64,000 nt of DNA, from the NCBI GenBank assembly GCA_016744435.1, contig JADGEJ010000003.1, positions 1 to 64,000 of the forward strand, written 5' to 3'. Shown here piece after piece: positions 17,954 to 26,661 of the stretch (its first letter is position 1; each line of letters begins with the position of its first letter). The notes below the pieces were generated by a model that was given only the letters and a program-made list of their open reading frames with translations, ran no database searches and had not been told where the DNA came from. Source of the stretch: Lentibacter sp. (GTDB lineage: Bacteria; Pseudomonadota; Alphaproteobacteria; Rhodobacterales; Rhodobacteraceae). The translations under genes were made by a program, and so were the position numbers.

Positions 17954-18652
17954 ATGCGCTTTCAAACCCCACTTGTGCCCGCGACGCTAATTCGCCGCTA
18001 CAAACGCTTTTTGGCAGATATCCGGCTTGAGGACGGGCGCGAAGTTGTGGCGCATTGTGCCAACCCGGGCAGCATGATGGGGCTGGCGGATGAGGGGATG
18101 CGCATTTGGGTGGAGCCCAATGACGACCCGAAGAAAAAGCTGAAATACGGCTGGCGGCTGGTGGAGCACGCGGACGGGAACTTTACCGGCGTTGATACTT
18201 CGGTGCCGAACCGGGCGCTGAGGGCTGCCTTGCTGGCGCATGAAGTGGCGGGGCTGAGCTATGACAATGTGCGGCCTGAAGTGAAGTATGGCGAGAGCTC
18301 TCGAGTGGATTTCTTGCTGGAAACCGCCGGAGCGCCAGACCTTTACTTTGAGGTGAAGTCTGCCACCCTGATGAGACAGGCGGGCTTGGCTGAGTTTCCC
18401 GATAGTGTCACGGCGCGCGGCCTGAAGCACTTGCAGGAGTTGCAAAGGGTGGTGGCACAAGGCCACCGTGCGATGTTGTTTTACCTTGTGCAACGGACGG
18501 ATGCTGTAAGTGTGAGTGTCGCGGCGGACATTGACCCGGCCTACGCGGCAGGCTTTGCAGCAGCACGTGCGGCGGGCGTTGAAGTCATGGCGGTTGATTG
18601 TAAGATCAGCCCTGACGAAATCAGCCTTGGGCGCGTGTTGCCCGTCTTATAG
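17954..18652 (+). CDS. sfsA: SfsA family DNA/RNA nuclease
   Basis: A 232-residue SfsA protein, first described as a sugar fermentation stimulation protein and now grouped with nuclease folds. VAHCANPGSMMGL in the OB-like N-terminal domain and SRVDFLLE...YFEVKSATLM in the nuclease-like domain are diagnostic; FPDSVTARGLKHL is the family block after it. The ATG at 17954 starts at the expected MRFQTPL. An upstream in-frame ATG at 17909 would run through the shared promoter. Confidence 0.93.
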   Translation: MRFQTPLVPATLIRRYKRFLADIRLEDGREVVAHCANPGSMMGLADEGMRIWVEPNDDPKKKLKYGWRLVEHADGNFTGVDTSVPNRALRAALLAHEVAGLSYDNVRPEVKYGESSRVDFLLETAGAPDLYFEVKSATLMRQAGLAEFPDSVTARGLKHLQELQRVVAQGHRAMLFYLVQRTDAVSVSVAADIDPAYAAGFAAARAAGVEVMAVDCKISPDEISLGRVLPVL

Positions 18653-18666
18653 ACTGTGTTGGATTG

Positions 18667-18687
18667 AGTATTTGTACGAAGAAAAAG
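18667..18687 (+). repeat. Copy of the recurrent A-rich intergenic element
   Basis: AGTATTTGTACGAAGAAAAAG follows sfsA by 14 bases and lies 71 bases upstream of the map start. It is a diverged copy of the element also seen at 5701, 33241, 61289 and 63935. Confidence 0.6.
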
Positions 18688-18758
18688 CACATAGGCTGGT
18701 TATTATTGGCGACCTTGCCTAAATAGGAGCGAATGTGCATGAGATTGAGGGTGAGCCC

Positions 18759-19568
18759 ATGACTGAGAAGCATCGTGGACGTCAGACAAAAGACGGAATT
18801 CGCATCTATGAAGAGGCGGATTTTGCGGGCATGCACAAGGCGGGGCAGGTTTCAGCGCAGATTTTGGACGAGGTTGCCGAGCATGTGGCTGTTGGCCAGA
18901 CAACCGCTGCGATAGATGCGTTTATCGAGCGGCGCGCGGGTGAGCTGGGCTCGACCTCGGCAACGATTGGCTACAAGGGCTATCAGCACGCGAGCTGTAT
19001 TTCGGTGAACCACGTGGTGTGTCACGGTATCCCGAGCGAGAAAAAGCTCAAGGATGGCGACATTCTCAACATTGATGTGACTGTGATTGTCGATGGTTGG
19101 TTTGGCGACACGAGCCGCATGTATGTGGCCGGCAAGCTGGGGCGCAAAGCCGAGCGTTTGATCGAGATCACCCACGATGCGCTGTTCAAAGGTATCGAAG
19201 CCGTGAAACCGGGCAACACGTTTGGCGACATTGGCCATGCTATCCAGACTTTTGTGGAAGGCCACCGGATGAGCGTTGTGCGCGACTTTTGCGGGCATGG
19301 GCTTGGACGCGTGTTTCACTCGCCGCCCAATGTGCTGCACTACGGGCGCGCGGGGGCTGGTGCCGTGCTGGAAGAGGGCATGTTCTTTACGATTGAGCCG
19401 ATGGTAAACATTGGCCGCCCTGAGACCAAGGTGTTGGCCGATGACTGGACGGCCGTGACGCGCGACAAGTCACTGAGCGCGCAGTTTGAGCATTCGATTG
19501 GCGTAACGGCGACGGGCTTTGAGATTTTTACGCTGTCGCCAGCCGGCAAGTTTCACCCGACATACTGA
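18759..19568 (+). CDS. map: Type I methionine aminopeptidase
   Basis: A 269-residue enzyme that removes the initiator Met from nascent proteins. The metal-binding residues appear in order: NIDVTVIVDGWFGDTSRM (two Asp), HGLGRVFHSPPN (His), FFTIEPMV (Glu) and SAQFEHSIGV (Glu). VCHGIPSEK is a family loop. The ATG at 18759 has GAGGGTGAG upstream; an in-frame ATG at 18735 would add eight residues. The N-terminus lacks the zinc-finger extension of eukaryotic-type enzymes. Confidence 0.95.
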   Translation: MTEKHRGRQTKDGIRIYEEADFAGMHKAGQVSAQILDEVAEHVAVGQTTAAIDAFIERRAGELGSTSATIGYKGYQHASCISVNHVVCHGIPSEKKLKDGDILNIDVTVIVDGWFGDTSRMYVAGKLGRKAERLIEITHDALFKGIEAVKPGNTFGDIGHAIQTFVEGHRMSVVRDFCGHGLGRVFHSPPNVLHYGRAGAGAVLEEGMFFTIEPMVNIGRPETKVLADDWTAVTRDKSLSAQFEHSIGVTATGFEIFTLSPAGKFHPTY

Positions 19569-19581
19569 AAGATTTTCTTTG

Positions 19582-19604
19582 GGGAGGCTTTGGCGAAACC
19601 TCCC
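19582..19604 (+). terminator. Hairpin after map
   Basis: GGGAGG (19582-19587) pairs with CCTCCC (19599-19604), 14 bases after the map stop. A T-rich stretch does not directly follow, so it may be rho-assisted or only protect the mRNA end. Confidence 0.5.
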
Positions 19605-19766
19605 AGTTGATCTGGTATTTGCGTCTACTTTCAGGGCTTTACATTCTTTTTGCGTCTAATTGCGAGTGAGTTGCAACTTGGGCGCAGCGTCCTGTAAGGT
19701 GGCTATGCCGCAGTGCAGCGAGTGCAGCGGCGCTTTTTGGAACGACATGAACTGGAGCTAAACGCG

Positions 19767-20828
19767 ATGAAACATATGAAATCCGTAGCCCTCGCCGCCC
19801 TTCTGGGCCTTACCGCAACAAGCAGCTTTGCGCAGGAAGTCACACAGGAAGTCACTCTACGTTTCCAGCATTTTGTTTCGCCTAATTCGGCCAACCCCAA
19901 GTATTTCATTGAGCCTTGGGCTGAAAAAGTCGAGCGTGAAAGCGGCGGGCGGATCAAAGTTGAGATATTCCCGTTCATGCAGCTTGGCGGCAAGGCCCCG
20001 AGCCAATACGACCTCATCGCCGATGGTGTGATTGACGGCGGCTGGGTTATCCCCGGGTATCAGACAGGGCGTTTTCCCGAAGCCGAGGCGCTTGAGCTTC
20101 CTTTCATGACGACCAAGTCAGCGGAGGAGGCAAGCATCGCCGCGTGGAACTTTACGCAAAAGCACCTGACCGATGATTTCTCTGATGTTCACGTCTTTGC
20201 CGCGCATATGCACGGGCCGGGCATTGTGCATAAAACAGGCGCGCCGATTGAAACGATGGAAGACTTCGCCGGGGTCAAACTGCGCGGGCCATCGCGTGCG
20301 GCAACGCTGCTGCTGGCCGAGTTGGGCGCGACACCAGTGGGGATCCCTGTTCCGGCCTTTCCCGAGGCGCTCGCAAAAGGCGTTGTTGACGGCGGGGTTA
20401 TCACTTGGGAGATGGCGCCAAGCCTCAAGCTTGATGACCTGACAGACAGCCACACCGACGTTGCGGGCGACAAAGCGCTCTACAATCTGTACTTCATCTG
20501 GGCAATGAACAAAGAGCGCTACGAAGGCCTGCCAGACGATCTGCGCGCAGTGATTGACGCTAACTCTGGTTTGATGGCCAGCGCTTGGGCCGGACGTGCG
20601 CATGACATTGGTGATCGGGTTGGTCGCGAGCGCATGGATGAGGCGGGAAACACTTTGGCTGAGGTGAGTGTCGAAGAGACTGCCCGTATCAAAGCGGTTG
20701 CTGACAAGGTTGTCAGTGCTTGGCAGGCTGAGGCGGATGCCAGAGGTTTGGACGGTGCTCAGCTGATTGAGGATGCTCGCATGGCTGTAGAAGCAGCGCG
20801 TGGCGCGGCGACGCCCAGCTCAGACTAA
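19767..20828 (+). CDS. dctP: TRAP transporter substrate-binding protein (DctP family), orphan
   Basis: A 353-residue periplasmic binding protein. MKHMKSVALAALLGLTATSS with FAQ after it is a clear signal peptide. LRFQHFVSPNSANPK is the typical opening, and MEDFAGVKLRGPSRAATLLL carries the Arg that binds the ligand carboxylate in DctP proteins. No DctQ or DctM genes lie nearby, so it must borrow membrane subunits encoded elsewhere or act as a sensor. The ligand is probably an organic or keto acid, inferred from the family. The start at 19767 is set by the signal peptide; a longer frame to 19713 is not signal-like. Confidence 0.9.
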   Translation: MKHMKSVALAALLGLTATSSFAQEVTQEVTLRFQHFVSPNSANPKYFIEPWAEKVERESGGRIKVEIFPFMQLGGKAPSQYDLIADGVIDGGWVIPGYQTGRFPEAEALELPFMTTKSAEEASIAAWNFTQKHLTDDFSDVHVFAAHMHGPGIVHKTGAPIETMEDFAGVKLRGPSRAATLLLAELGATPVGIPVPAFPEALAKGVVDGGVITWEMAPSLKLDDLTDSHTDVAGDKALYNLYFIWAMNKERYEGLPDDLRAVIDANSGLMASAWAGRAHDIGDRVGRERMDEAGNTLAEVSVEETARIKAVADKVVSAWQAEADARGLDGAQLIEDARMAVEAARGAATPSSD

Positions 20829-20882
20829 CGCATGTCTGGAATGACTGTCTCATGGGGTCGCCTTTGGGCGGCCTCAGTTCGT

Positions 20883-21443
20883 TTAAAGCCCGTGCGATGT
20901 GTACGTCAGGAACGAGATGGTTGTGCCGCCGTATTGGCGCTGATCTTGCAATGTGAAGCCTTGTGGCGGGGCTATCATGGCGCTTTCCTCCCAGACGATG
21001 AGGACATTTTCGGCGAGCCAGCCTTGGGCTATGGCCGAGGCGAGCGCTTTCTCTCCAAGGCCTTTTGCATAGGGCGGATCGAGGAACACCAAGTCGCAGG
21101 GCGCGGGGGCTGGCGGCAGTTGGGTGGCGTCAGTTTTGATGAGCTTGGCGTCGGCCTCGCGCTTGGCTTTGCGCAGGTTCTCAGTGATGAGCTTTTGCGC
21201 AACGCGTCCGTTTTCAACGTAGGTCACGTGCGCCGCGCCGCGTGACAGCGCTTCAAGGCCCAAAGCGCCTGTGCCTGCGAACAGGTCAAGCACACGCGCG
21301 CCGTTTGGCCGCCCGTATTTCATCAGCATGTTGAACAGGCTTTCGCGCACGCGGTCAGACGTGGGGCGCAAGTGCGCGCTGGTGTCGCCTTGGCCTAGAT
21401 CTGTAAGCACGAGGCCACGGTGCTGTCCGGCGATGATCCTCAC
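20883..21443 (-). CDS. rsmD: 16S rRNA (guanine(966)-N2)-methyltransferase
   Basis: A 186-residue methyltransferase that modifies G966 of 16S rRNA. It starts MRIIAGQHRG, the hallmark of the family; RVLDLFAGTGALGLEALSRG is the SAM-binding motif and FLDPPYAKG the catalytic DPPY. It overlaps the upstream reductase gene by 4 bases. Confidence 0.94.
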   Translation of the reverse strand: MRIIAGQHRGLVLTDLGQGDTSAHLRPTSDRVRESLFNMLMKYGRPNGARVLDLFAGTGALGLEALSRGAAHVTYVENGRVAQKLITENLRKAKREADAKLIKTDATQLPPAPAPCDLVFLDPPYAKGLGEKALASAIAQGWLAENVLIVWEESAMIAPPQGFTLQDQRQYGGTTISFLTYTSHGL

Positions 21444-22651
21444 GCTTTCATCAGCGCTTTCATGTCGGTTTCTGGGTTCGCTATGTCTTCGGGAGCAGGA
21501 GACTTTCCGGCCTCGATGAGCCGCTTGCCGATCATGTAGGCGCGCGGGTCGTTGGCGGCGTCAACGGCGAGGAGCGTGTCGCCCTTGTAGTACCAAAACG
21601 AGACGCTGCCTTCTTTGTCACCGTGGCGTGCAACGACGCTGTCATAGCCCGTGTTGAGGCCCGCGATTTGCAGCTTCACGTCGTATTGATCTGACCAGAA
21701 CCAAGGCTTGGCGACGTAGTCGACACCCGTGCCGAGCATATTTTGCGCAACGATCTCTGCTTGATCAATCGCGTTTGGCACGCTCTCTAGGCGAATGCGC
21801 GTGTCGCGGTAGGGGAACGAGGCGCAGTCGCCCGCCGCCCAGACGCTGGCGCCAGATGTGCGGCCCTGAGTGTCGGTTTTGATGCCGTTTTCAAGGGTGA
21901 GGCCCGCTTGTTCGGCGAGGCTGGTTGCGGGGGCAATGCCGACGCCGACGATGACGAAATCAACCTCAAGCGCGCTGCCATCTGTCAGCTCGGCCCCAGT
22001 AACGCGGGTGTCGCCTGTGAGGCGCGACAGGCCAGTGCCTTCGAGAATGTTGACGCCATGAGAGGCGTGCAAAGCGCGAAAGTAGTCTGACGTTTCGGGC
22101 GAGGCAACTCGCTGCAAGATACGGTCGGCCATCTCAACGAGCGTGACTTTGAGACCCTTCTTCTTGGCAACCGCTGCCGCCTCAAGCCCGATATAGCCGC
22201 CGCCGACGATGAGCACATGTTTGCCTTCGCCAAACTCCGGCTCCATCGCGTCAACGTCCGTCAGCCCGCGCACAACGTAGACGCCCCCAAGCGCGCCGCC
22301 GATGCTGGCGGGCAGGCGGTGTGGCGTTGAGCCCGTGGTGAGCGCGAGTTGGTCGTAGGCGAGCGTTTCGCCGTCGACTGTGAGCGTCTTGGCAGCCGTG
22401 TCGATCGCGTCGACATGTGCGCCGAGCCGCAGCTTGATGTTCTGATCAGCGTAAAAGCTTTCGGGCCGCAAGTAGAGCCGCTCAAGCGCCATGTCGCCGA
22501 GCAGATAAGCCTTTGAGAGTGGCGGGCGTTGGTAGGGCGGCGCAGTTTCCTCGCCGATCAGCGTTATCTCGCCTTCAAAGCTGTCTTTGCGCAGCTTTGC
22601 TACGAGAGATGATCCGGCCTGTCCGGCCCCGACAACAACGATATGCGACAT
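21440..22651 (-). CDS. FAD-dependent ferredoxin/rubredoxin reductase-like oxidoreductase
   Basis: A 403-residue member of the FAD/NAD-linked reductase family (rhodocoxin/putidaredoxin reductase type). VVVGAGQAGSSLVAKLR is the FAD dinucleotide fold, PYQRPPLSKAYL the FAD loop, VLIVGGGYIGLEAAAVAKKK the NAD(P) fold, and VWAAGDCASFPY the flavin-contacting GD motif. A reductase C-terminal domain follows. The electron acceptor gene is not adjacent; it runs divergently from a peroxiredoxin gene across 81 bases. Confidence 0.88.
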   Translation of the reverse strand: MSHIVVVGAGQAGSSLVAKLRKDSFEGEITLIGEETAPPYQRPPLSKAYLLGDMALERLYLRPESFYADQNIKLRLGAHVDAIDTAAKTLTVDGETLAYDQLALTTGSTPHRLPASIGGALGGVYVVRGLTDVDAMEPEFGEGKHVLIVGGGYIGLEAAAVAKKKGLKVTLVEMADRILQRVASPETSDYFRALHASHGVNILEGTGLSRLTGDTRVTGAELTDGSALEVDFVIVGVGIAPATSLAEQAGLTLENGIKTDTQGRTSGASVWAAGDCASFPYRDTRIRLESVPNAIDQAEIVAQNMLGTGVDYVAKPWFWSDQYDVKLQIAGLNTGYDSVVARHGDKEGSVSFWYYKGDTLLAVDAANDPRAYMIGKRLIEAGKSPAPEDIANPETDMKALMKA

Positions 22652-22732
22652 AAGTTTGATCCCTCTACTGGCTCTTCGCGTAGAGAACCCTATATGCTGT
22701 GAAATAACAAACGCAAACAGGGAGAAAACGAC

Positions 22733-23221
22733 ATGACACTTTCAGTAGGTGACACGCTGCCAGAAGCCAGCTTGATGACACTCGGTGCCGAAGGGCCGGC
22801 GCCTGTTGATTTGGGCGCAAAGCTCAAGGGCCGCAAAGTTGTGATCTTCGCAGTGCCGGGCGCTTACACGCCGACGTGCAGCAGCGCGCATGTGCCAAGC
22901 TTTATCCGCCAGAAAGACGCGCTCAAGGCTAAGGGCGTTGACGAGATCATCTGCGTGTCGGTCAACGACCCGTGGGTTATGCAAGCTTGGGGCGAGGCGA
23001 CGGGCGCGGCGGGCGAGGGCATTAGCATGTTGTCAGACGCTTCCGGCGCGTTCACAGCCGCTATTGGCATGGACTTTGACGCACCGCCCGTGGGCTTCTC
23101 GGGCCGCTCAAAGCGCTACGCGATGTGCGCGGACAACGGCGTTGTGACCGTGCTGCACGCCGAAGAGAACGCCGGGGTTTGCGAGATTTCGGGTGGCGAG
23201 GCGATGGTGGCGGCGCTTTAG
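22733..23221 (+). CDS. Prx5-type peroxiredoxin
   Basis: A 162-residue thiol peroxidase. PGAYTPTCSSAHVPSF contains the peroxidatic Cys49 with the conserved Thr; another Cys lies in ADNGVVTVLHAEENAGVCEI near the C-terminus. The length and FAVPGAYTPTCS block match the glutaredoxin-dependent Prx5 group. The start follows GGGAGAAAACGAC. Confidence 0.92.
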   Translation: MTLSVGDTLPEASLMTLGAEGPAPVDLGAKLKGRKVVIFAVPGAYTPTCSSAHVPSFIRQKDALKAKGVDEIICVSVNDPWVMQAWGEATGAAGEGISMLSDASGAFTAAIGMDFDAPPVGFSGRSKRYAMCADNGVVTVLHAEENAGVCEISGGEAMVAAL

Positions 23222-23298
23222 GGCGCGCTCCTTTATCTGCTTTCACTAGGCCGCCAGAGGCATTAGGCAGCCCTATCTGCACTGTTCGGGGGCCTACC

Positions 23299-23847
23299 AT
23301 GGCGCAAAAAGCTACGATCTATAAAGTTGAACTTTCTGTGTCTGACATGGATCGTCATTACTATGAGACCTACAAACTGACCGTTGCCAAACACCCGTCA
23401 GAGACAGACGAGCGTTTGATGGTGCGGCTTTTGGCGTTTGCTCTGAATGCCCATGAGCAGTTGGAAATGACCAAGGGGATTTCAACGGATGACGAGCCAG
23501 ACATTTGGCAGAAAAGCCTGAGTGGCGAGCTTGAGTTGTGGGTCGCCTTAGGGCTTCCGAGCGAGAAGCTTGTGCGGCAATCCTGCGGTAAATCCAGCAA
23601 GGTGATTGTCTACAGCTATGGCGGCAAGACCGCCGAGATGTGGTGGGATAAACTCAAAGGTAGCACCACCCGCTTTGACAACCTTCAGGTTACGAACCTC
23701 TCAGAAAAAGACACCGGTGAGCTGGGAAGGCTGGCAAGCCGCTCGATGAAGTTGCAGATCAATATTCAGGACGGCGAAGTTATGGTCAGTGTTGATGATG
23801 GCGTGGTTTATGTGACGCCAGTTGAATGGAAGGCAGCTTTGAGTTGA
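23299..23847 (+). CDS. YaeQ family protein
   Basis: A 182-residue YaeQ protein, a fold related to PD-(D/E)XK nucleases with no agreed function. MAQKATIYKVELSVSDMDRH is the distinctive start, with ETYKLTVAKHPSETDERLM and ELELWVALGLPSEKLVRQS after it. The ATG at 23299 is chosen by the family N-terminus; a longer open frame upstream overlaps the peroxiredoxin gene in another frame. Confidence 0.92.
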   Translation: MAQKATIYKVELSVSDMDRHYYETYKLTVAKHPSETDERLMVRLLAFALNAHEQLEMTKGISTDDEPDIWQKSLSGELELWVALGLPSEKLVRQSCGKSSKVIVYSYGGKTAEMWWDKLKGSTTRFDNLQVTNLSEKDTGELGRLASRSMKLQINIQDGEVMVSVDDGVVYVTPVEWKAALS

Positions 23848-23867
23848 GTAGGCCGTAGGGGCGTCTT

Positions 23868-24158
23868 TCACAAACTGTCCATCTTCCTTGCCAGCTTTGC
23901 GTCAAGCGCGCTTAGCCCGCCTGCGTCGTGGGTGGTGAGCGTGACAGTGACGCGGTTGTAGGTGTTTGACCACTCGGGGTGATGGTTCCACTTTTCGGCC
24001 CACAAAGCCGCTTGCGTCATCCAGCCGAAGGCTTCGGCGAAGTCGGCGAACTTATAGGCTTTGGTGATCGCGCCGCGGGCCTCGTCGTGGCTCCAGCCGT
24101 TCGCAAGGAGTGGGCCAAGAAGCTGCTCTTGGGCGGTGTCGCTCAGTTTCTCGATCAA
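23868..24158 (-). CDS. phhB: Pterin-4a-carbinolamine dehydratase
   Basis: A 96-residue protein that dehydrates 4a-hydroxytetrahydrobiopterin after aromatic hydroxylation. [19 protein letters not shown] holds the HHPEW catalytic motif, and [20 protein letters not shown] is the typical end. No aromatic amino-acid hydroxylase is adjacent. It overlaps the FemAB-like gene by 4 bases. Confidence 0.94.
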   Translation of the reverse strand: MIEKLSDTAQEQLLGPLLANGWSHDEARGAITKAYKFADFAEAFGWMTQAALWAEKWNHHPEWSNTYNRVTVTLTTHDAGGLSALDAKLARKMDSL

Positions 24159-25321
24159 TCGTGTTCCTCCTTCGTGGCGTTCTTAAACGGGCCGTAGCCT
24201 GTCAAAACTTCGATCTCTTCTCCGACGGCCTCGGCTTCGGCCTGCAAGTAGTGCTCAACCGCGTTTGAAAAGCCCTCGTCGGCTATCCAGTGCAGCGAGT
24301 GGCAGGGCGTCGGCAAATAGCCGCGCGCCAGCTTGTGCTCGCCCTGTGCGCCTGCTTCGACGCGGGCAAGGCCAAGCTCTATCGCAGCGTCGATGGCTTG
24401 ATAGTAGCACAGCTCGAAGTGAAGGCACGGATGGTCTTCCACGCAGCCCCAATAGCGGCCGAAAAGCGCTTGCTGGCCGATAAAGTTGAGTGCGGCTGCG
24501 ACAGCGCGCCCGTCGCGTTCGGCAAGCACGAGGATCATGTCGTCGCGCATCGTTTCGTGGGCTGCGTCAAAGAACGCGCGGGTGAGGTAGGGCGTGCCCC
24601 ATTTGCGCTGGCCCGTGTCTTGGTAGAAGCGCCAGAAGGCATCCCAGTGATGCGGCTGGATCTCGTCACCTGTGAGCCTGCGAATGGTGCCGCCGAAAGC
24701 CTGCGCTTGAGCGCGTTCGCGGCGGATGTTTTTGCGCTTGCGCGAGGTGAGCGTGGCGAGGAACGCGTCGAAGCTTTCAAAGCCATCATTGAGCCAGTGA
24801 AACTGTTGCGACGTGCGCCTGAGCAGCCCCATCTGCGCGCCAGCTATGGCCTCTGCTTCGGTGCAAAACGTGGCATGCAGCGAGCTGACGCCTTTTTCGC
24901 TCGCGAGCTGCACAGCGCCTTGAATGAGCGCGGCGAGGCCGCGTGTGGCATGGTCGGGGTGCGCTAGAAAGCGCCGTCCTGTGGCGGGCGTGTGCGGCAC
25001 GGCGATCTGGAATTTCGGGTAGTAACGCCCACCTGCCTGCTCATAGGCCTGCGCCCAGTTGAAGTCGAAGATATACTCGCCCTGAGAGTGCGACTTGGCG
25101 TAAAGTGGCGCGCAGCCGATTATGACGTCACCATCATGTGCCGTGAGATAAAGCGGCTGCCAGCCGGTGCCGTGCCCGACAGAGCCGCTCTCTTCCAGCG
25201 CCAGCAAAAACCGGTGTGACGTGAACGGATCAAGCCCTTGAGCGCAAGCGTCCCACGCGCTGGCGGGGATGTCTGCAAGCGAGGCGTTGAGCCTTATCTC
25301 GATGGGTGTTTCTTCAGTCAT
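24155..25321 (-). CDS. FemAB/GNAT-like peptidogalycan biosynthesis-type protein (COG3146 family)
   Basis: A 388-residue protein of the family with two GNAT-like lobes related to FemAB aminoacyltransferases. [20 protein letters not shown] opens the first lobe; [20 protein letters not shown] and [20 protein letters not shown] mark the second. Members are widespread in proteobacteria but their reaction is not established. It lies in a tight run of leftward genes with a phosphodiesterase, RidA and a pterin dehydratase. Confidence 0.85.
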   Translation of the reverse strand: MTEETPIEIRLNASLADIPASAWDACAQGLDPFTSHRFLLALEESGSVGHGTGWQPLYLTAHDGDVIIGCAPLYAKSHSQGEYIFDFNWAQAYEQAGGRYYPKFQIAVPHTPATGRRFLAHPDHATRGLAALIQGAVQLASEKGVSSLHATFCTEAEAIAGAQMGLLRRTSQQFHWLNDGFESFDAFLATLTSRKRKNIRRERAQAQAFGGTIRRLTGDEIQPHHWDAFWRFYQDTGQRKWGTPYLTRAFFDAAHETMRDDMILVLAERDGRAVAAALNFIGQQALFGRYWGCVEDHPCLHFELCYYQAIDAAIELGLARVEAGAQGEHKLARGYLPTPCHSLHWIADEGFSNAVEHYLQAEAEAVGEEIEVLTGYGPFKNATKEEHD

Positions 25322-25354
25322 TGTTGTCCGATGTTGGGGGCGCGCAGTTGCATT

Positions 25355-26122
25355 TCAAGCGGGCAGGTAGCCTTCAAAAGTGATGTTGTCAGCCACAAGG
25401 CGGGCTTGTTCCTCCCTCTCGGGCGAGCGGACTGTCCAGCACAGAACGGGCATGCCCTTTGTTTTGAGCTGCGCCACATGCGGGTTGGCAAGATCATCTT
25501 CTTGATGAGAAATGAAGCCAGCTCCGATGCGGGCCACGTCGGGCAGCGGGCGCAGCTCGGCGAGGCGGGCCTCAGGCACAGTTAACCAATCTTCCTTGAG
25601 GTAGTTGCAGGTGGTGAGGCCGCGCGGCAGGCTTGGTGCAAGCTTGGCCAGTTCGGCAACAGAATGCGGACTGAAAGACATCACCGCCGCATCGCCTGCA
25701 TAGCCGTCAAGCGCCTGAACGGTTGCGGCCTCAAGCGGGCCTATGTTGGGTCCAAGAGCGCCGTCTTGGTCTTTCAATTCGATCAGCAAAGGCGCGCGGC
25801 CCGCAACGACAGCAAGCACTTGCGCCAGTGTCGGGATGCGCTCGGCGCGGCCATGCAGCAGCGCAATTGAGCCTAGTTCGGCAGCTGTGCGCTGGGCAAC
25901 GGGGCCGTTTTCGGCCGTCAAACGCTGGAGGAAATAGTCATGAAAGACCATCGCGACACCGTCTTTGGACAGCTGCAAATCAAGCTCAATACCGTAGCCA
26001 TGCCTGATCGCGGCATCAAACGCCGCGAGGCTGTTTTCAGGCCGCCCGCTGGCAACATCGTGCAGGCCACGATGCGCCAAAGGGGTTGTTAGCAGACTTG
26101 GAGGTATTACAGGCAATTGCAT
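25355..26122 (-). CDS. Glycerophosphodiester phosphodiesterase family protein
   Basis: A 255-residue GDPD-fold enzyme. LAHRGLHDVASGRPENSLAA contains the catalytic His and the Glu-Asn, followed by GIELDLQLSKDGVAMVFHDY with the metal-binding Glu, Asp and the second catalytic His. No clear signal peptide is present, so it is probably cytoplasmic. It shares one base with the RidA gene upstream. Confidence 0.92.
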   Translation of the reverse strand: MQLPVIPPSLLTTPLAHRGLHDVASGRPENSLAAFDAAIRHGYGIELDLQLSKDGVAMVFHDYFLQRLTAENGPVAQRTAAELGSIALLHGRAERIPTLAQVLAVVAGRAPLLIELKDQDGALGPNIGPLEAATVQALDGYAGDAAVMSFSPHSVAELAKLAPSLPRGLTTCNYLKEDWLTVPEARLAELRPLPDVARIGAGFISHQEDDLANPHVAQLKTKGMPVLCWTVRSPEREEQARLVADNITFEGYLPA

Positions 26123-26586
26123 CAGGCGATCTCGAAGATGCCTTCGATTTCGACTGCAACACCGAGGGGCAGTGAGGCGGCAGAGACAGCCGAGCGTGCG
26201 TGGCGGCCCTTGTCGCCCAGGGCTTCAACCATGAAGTCAGATGCGCCGTTGATAACCATCGGTTGCTCGGTATAGTCGCCTGTCGAGTTGACGAAACCCA
26301 CGAGTTTTACCACCCGAACGAGGCGGTCTATGTCGCCGCCGCAAGCTGCCTTGAGTTGCGCCAATAGGCTGATTGCGCAGGTTTTTGCGGCGGTAGCACC
26401 CTCTTCTGTGCTCATACCGGCGCCCAGTTTGCCTTTGATCAGCCCATCTGGCCCGTTTGATATCTGACCCGAGACATAAACTGTGTTGCCGGTGGTCACA
26501 TAGGGCACATAGTTGGCCGCGGGTGCTGGGGCTTCGGGCAAGGTGACGCCAAGTTCGGCAAGGCGGGTTTCGATCGTCGATGTCAT
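26122..26586 (-). CDS. ridA: RidA/YjgF family enamine-imine deaminase-like protein
   Basis: A 154-residue member of the YjgF/YER057c/UK114 family, longer than canonical RidA (about 128). YVPYVTTGNTVYVSGQISNG is the signature and DRLVRVVKLVGFVNSTGDY the C-terminal block. The Arg that binds the substrate carboxylate in true RidA (in a R-x-x-V context near residue 105) is not clear here, so the deaminase activity is uncertain. It precedes the phosphodiesterase gene and follows a type I secretion operon by 75 bases. Confidence 0.85.
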   Translation of the reverse strand: MTSTIETRLAELGVTLPEAPAPAANYVPYVTTGNTVYVSGQISNGPDGLIKGKLGAGMSTEEGATAAKTCAISLLAQLKAACGGDIDRLVRVVKLVGFVNSTGDYTEQPMVINGASDFMVEALGDKGRHARSAVSAASLPLGVAVEIEGIFEIA

Positions 26587-26661
26587 CGCGTGTCTCCTGT
26601 TGGCTGTGGGTGAGTCGCGACAAGGCTAGCCGCAAATGCGGGCTACTGAAACGCCAAATGC

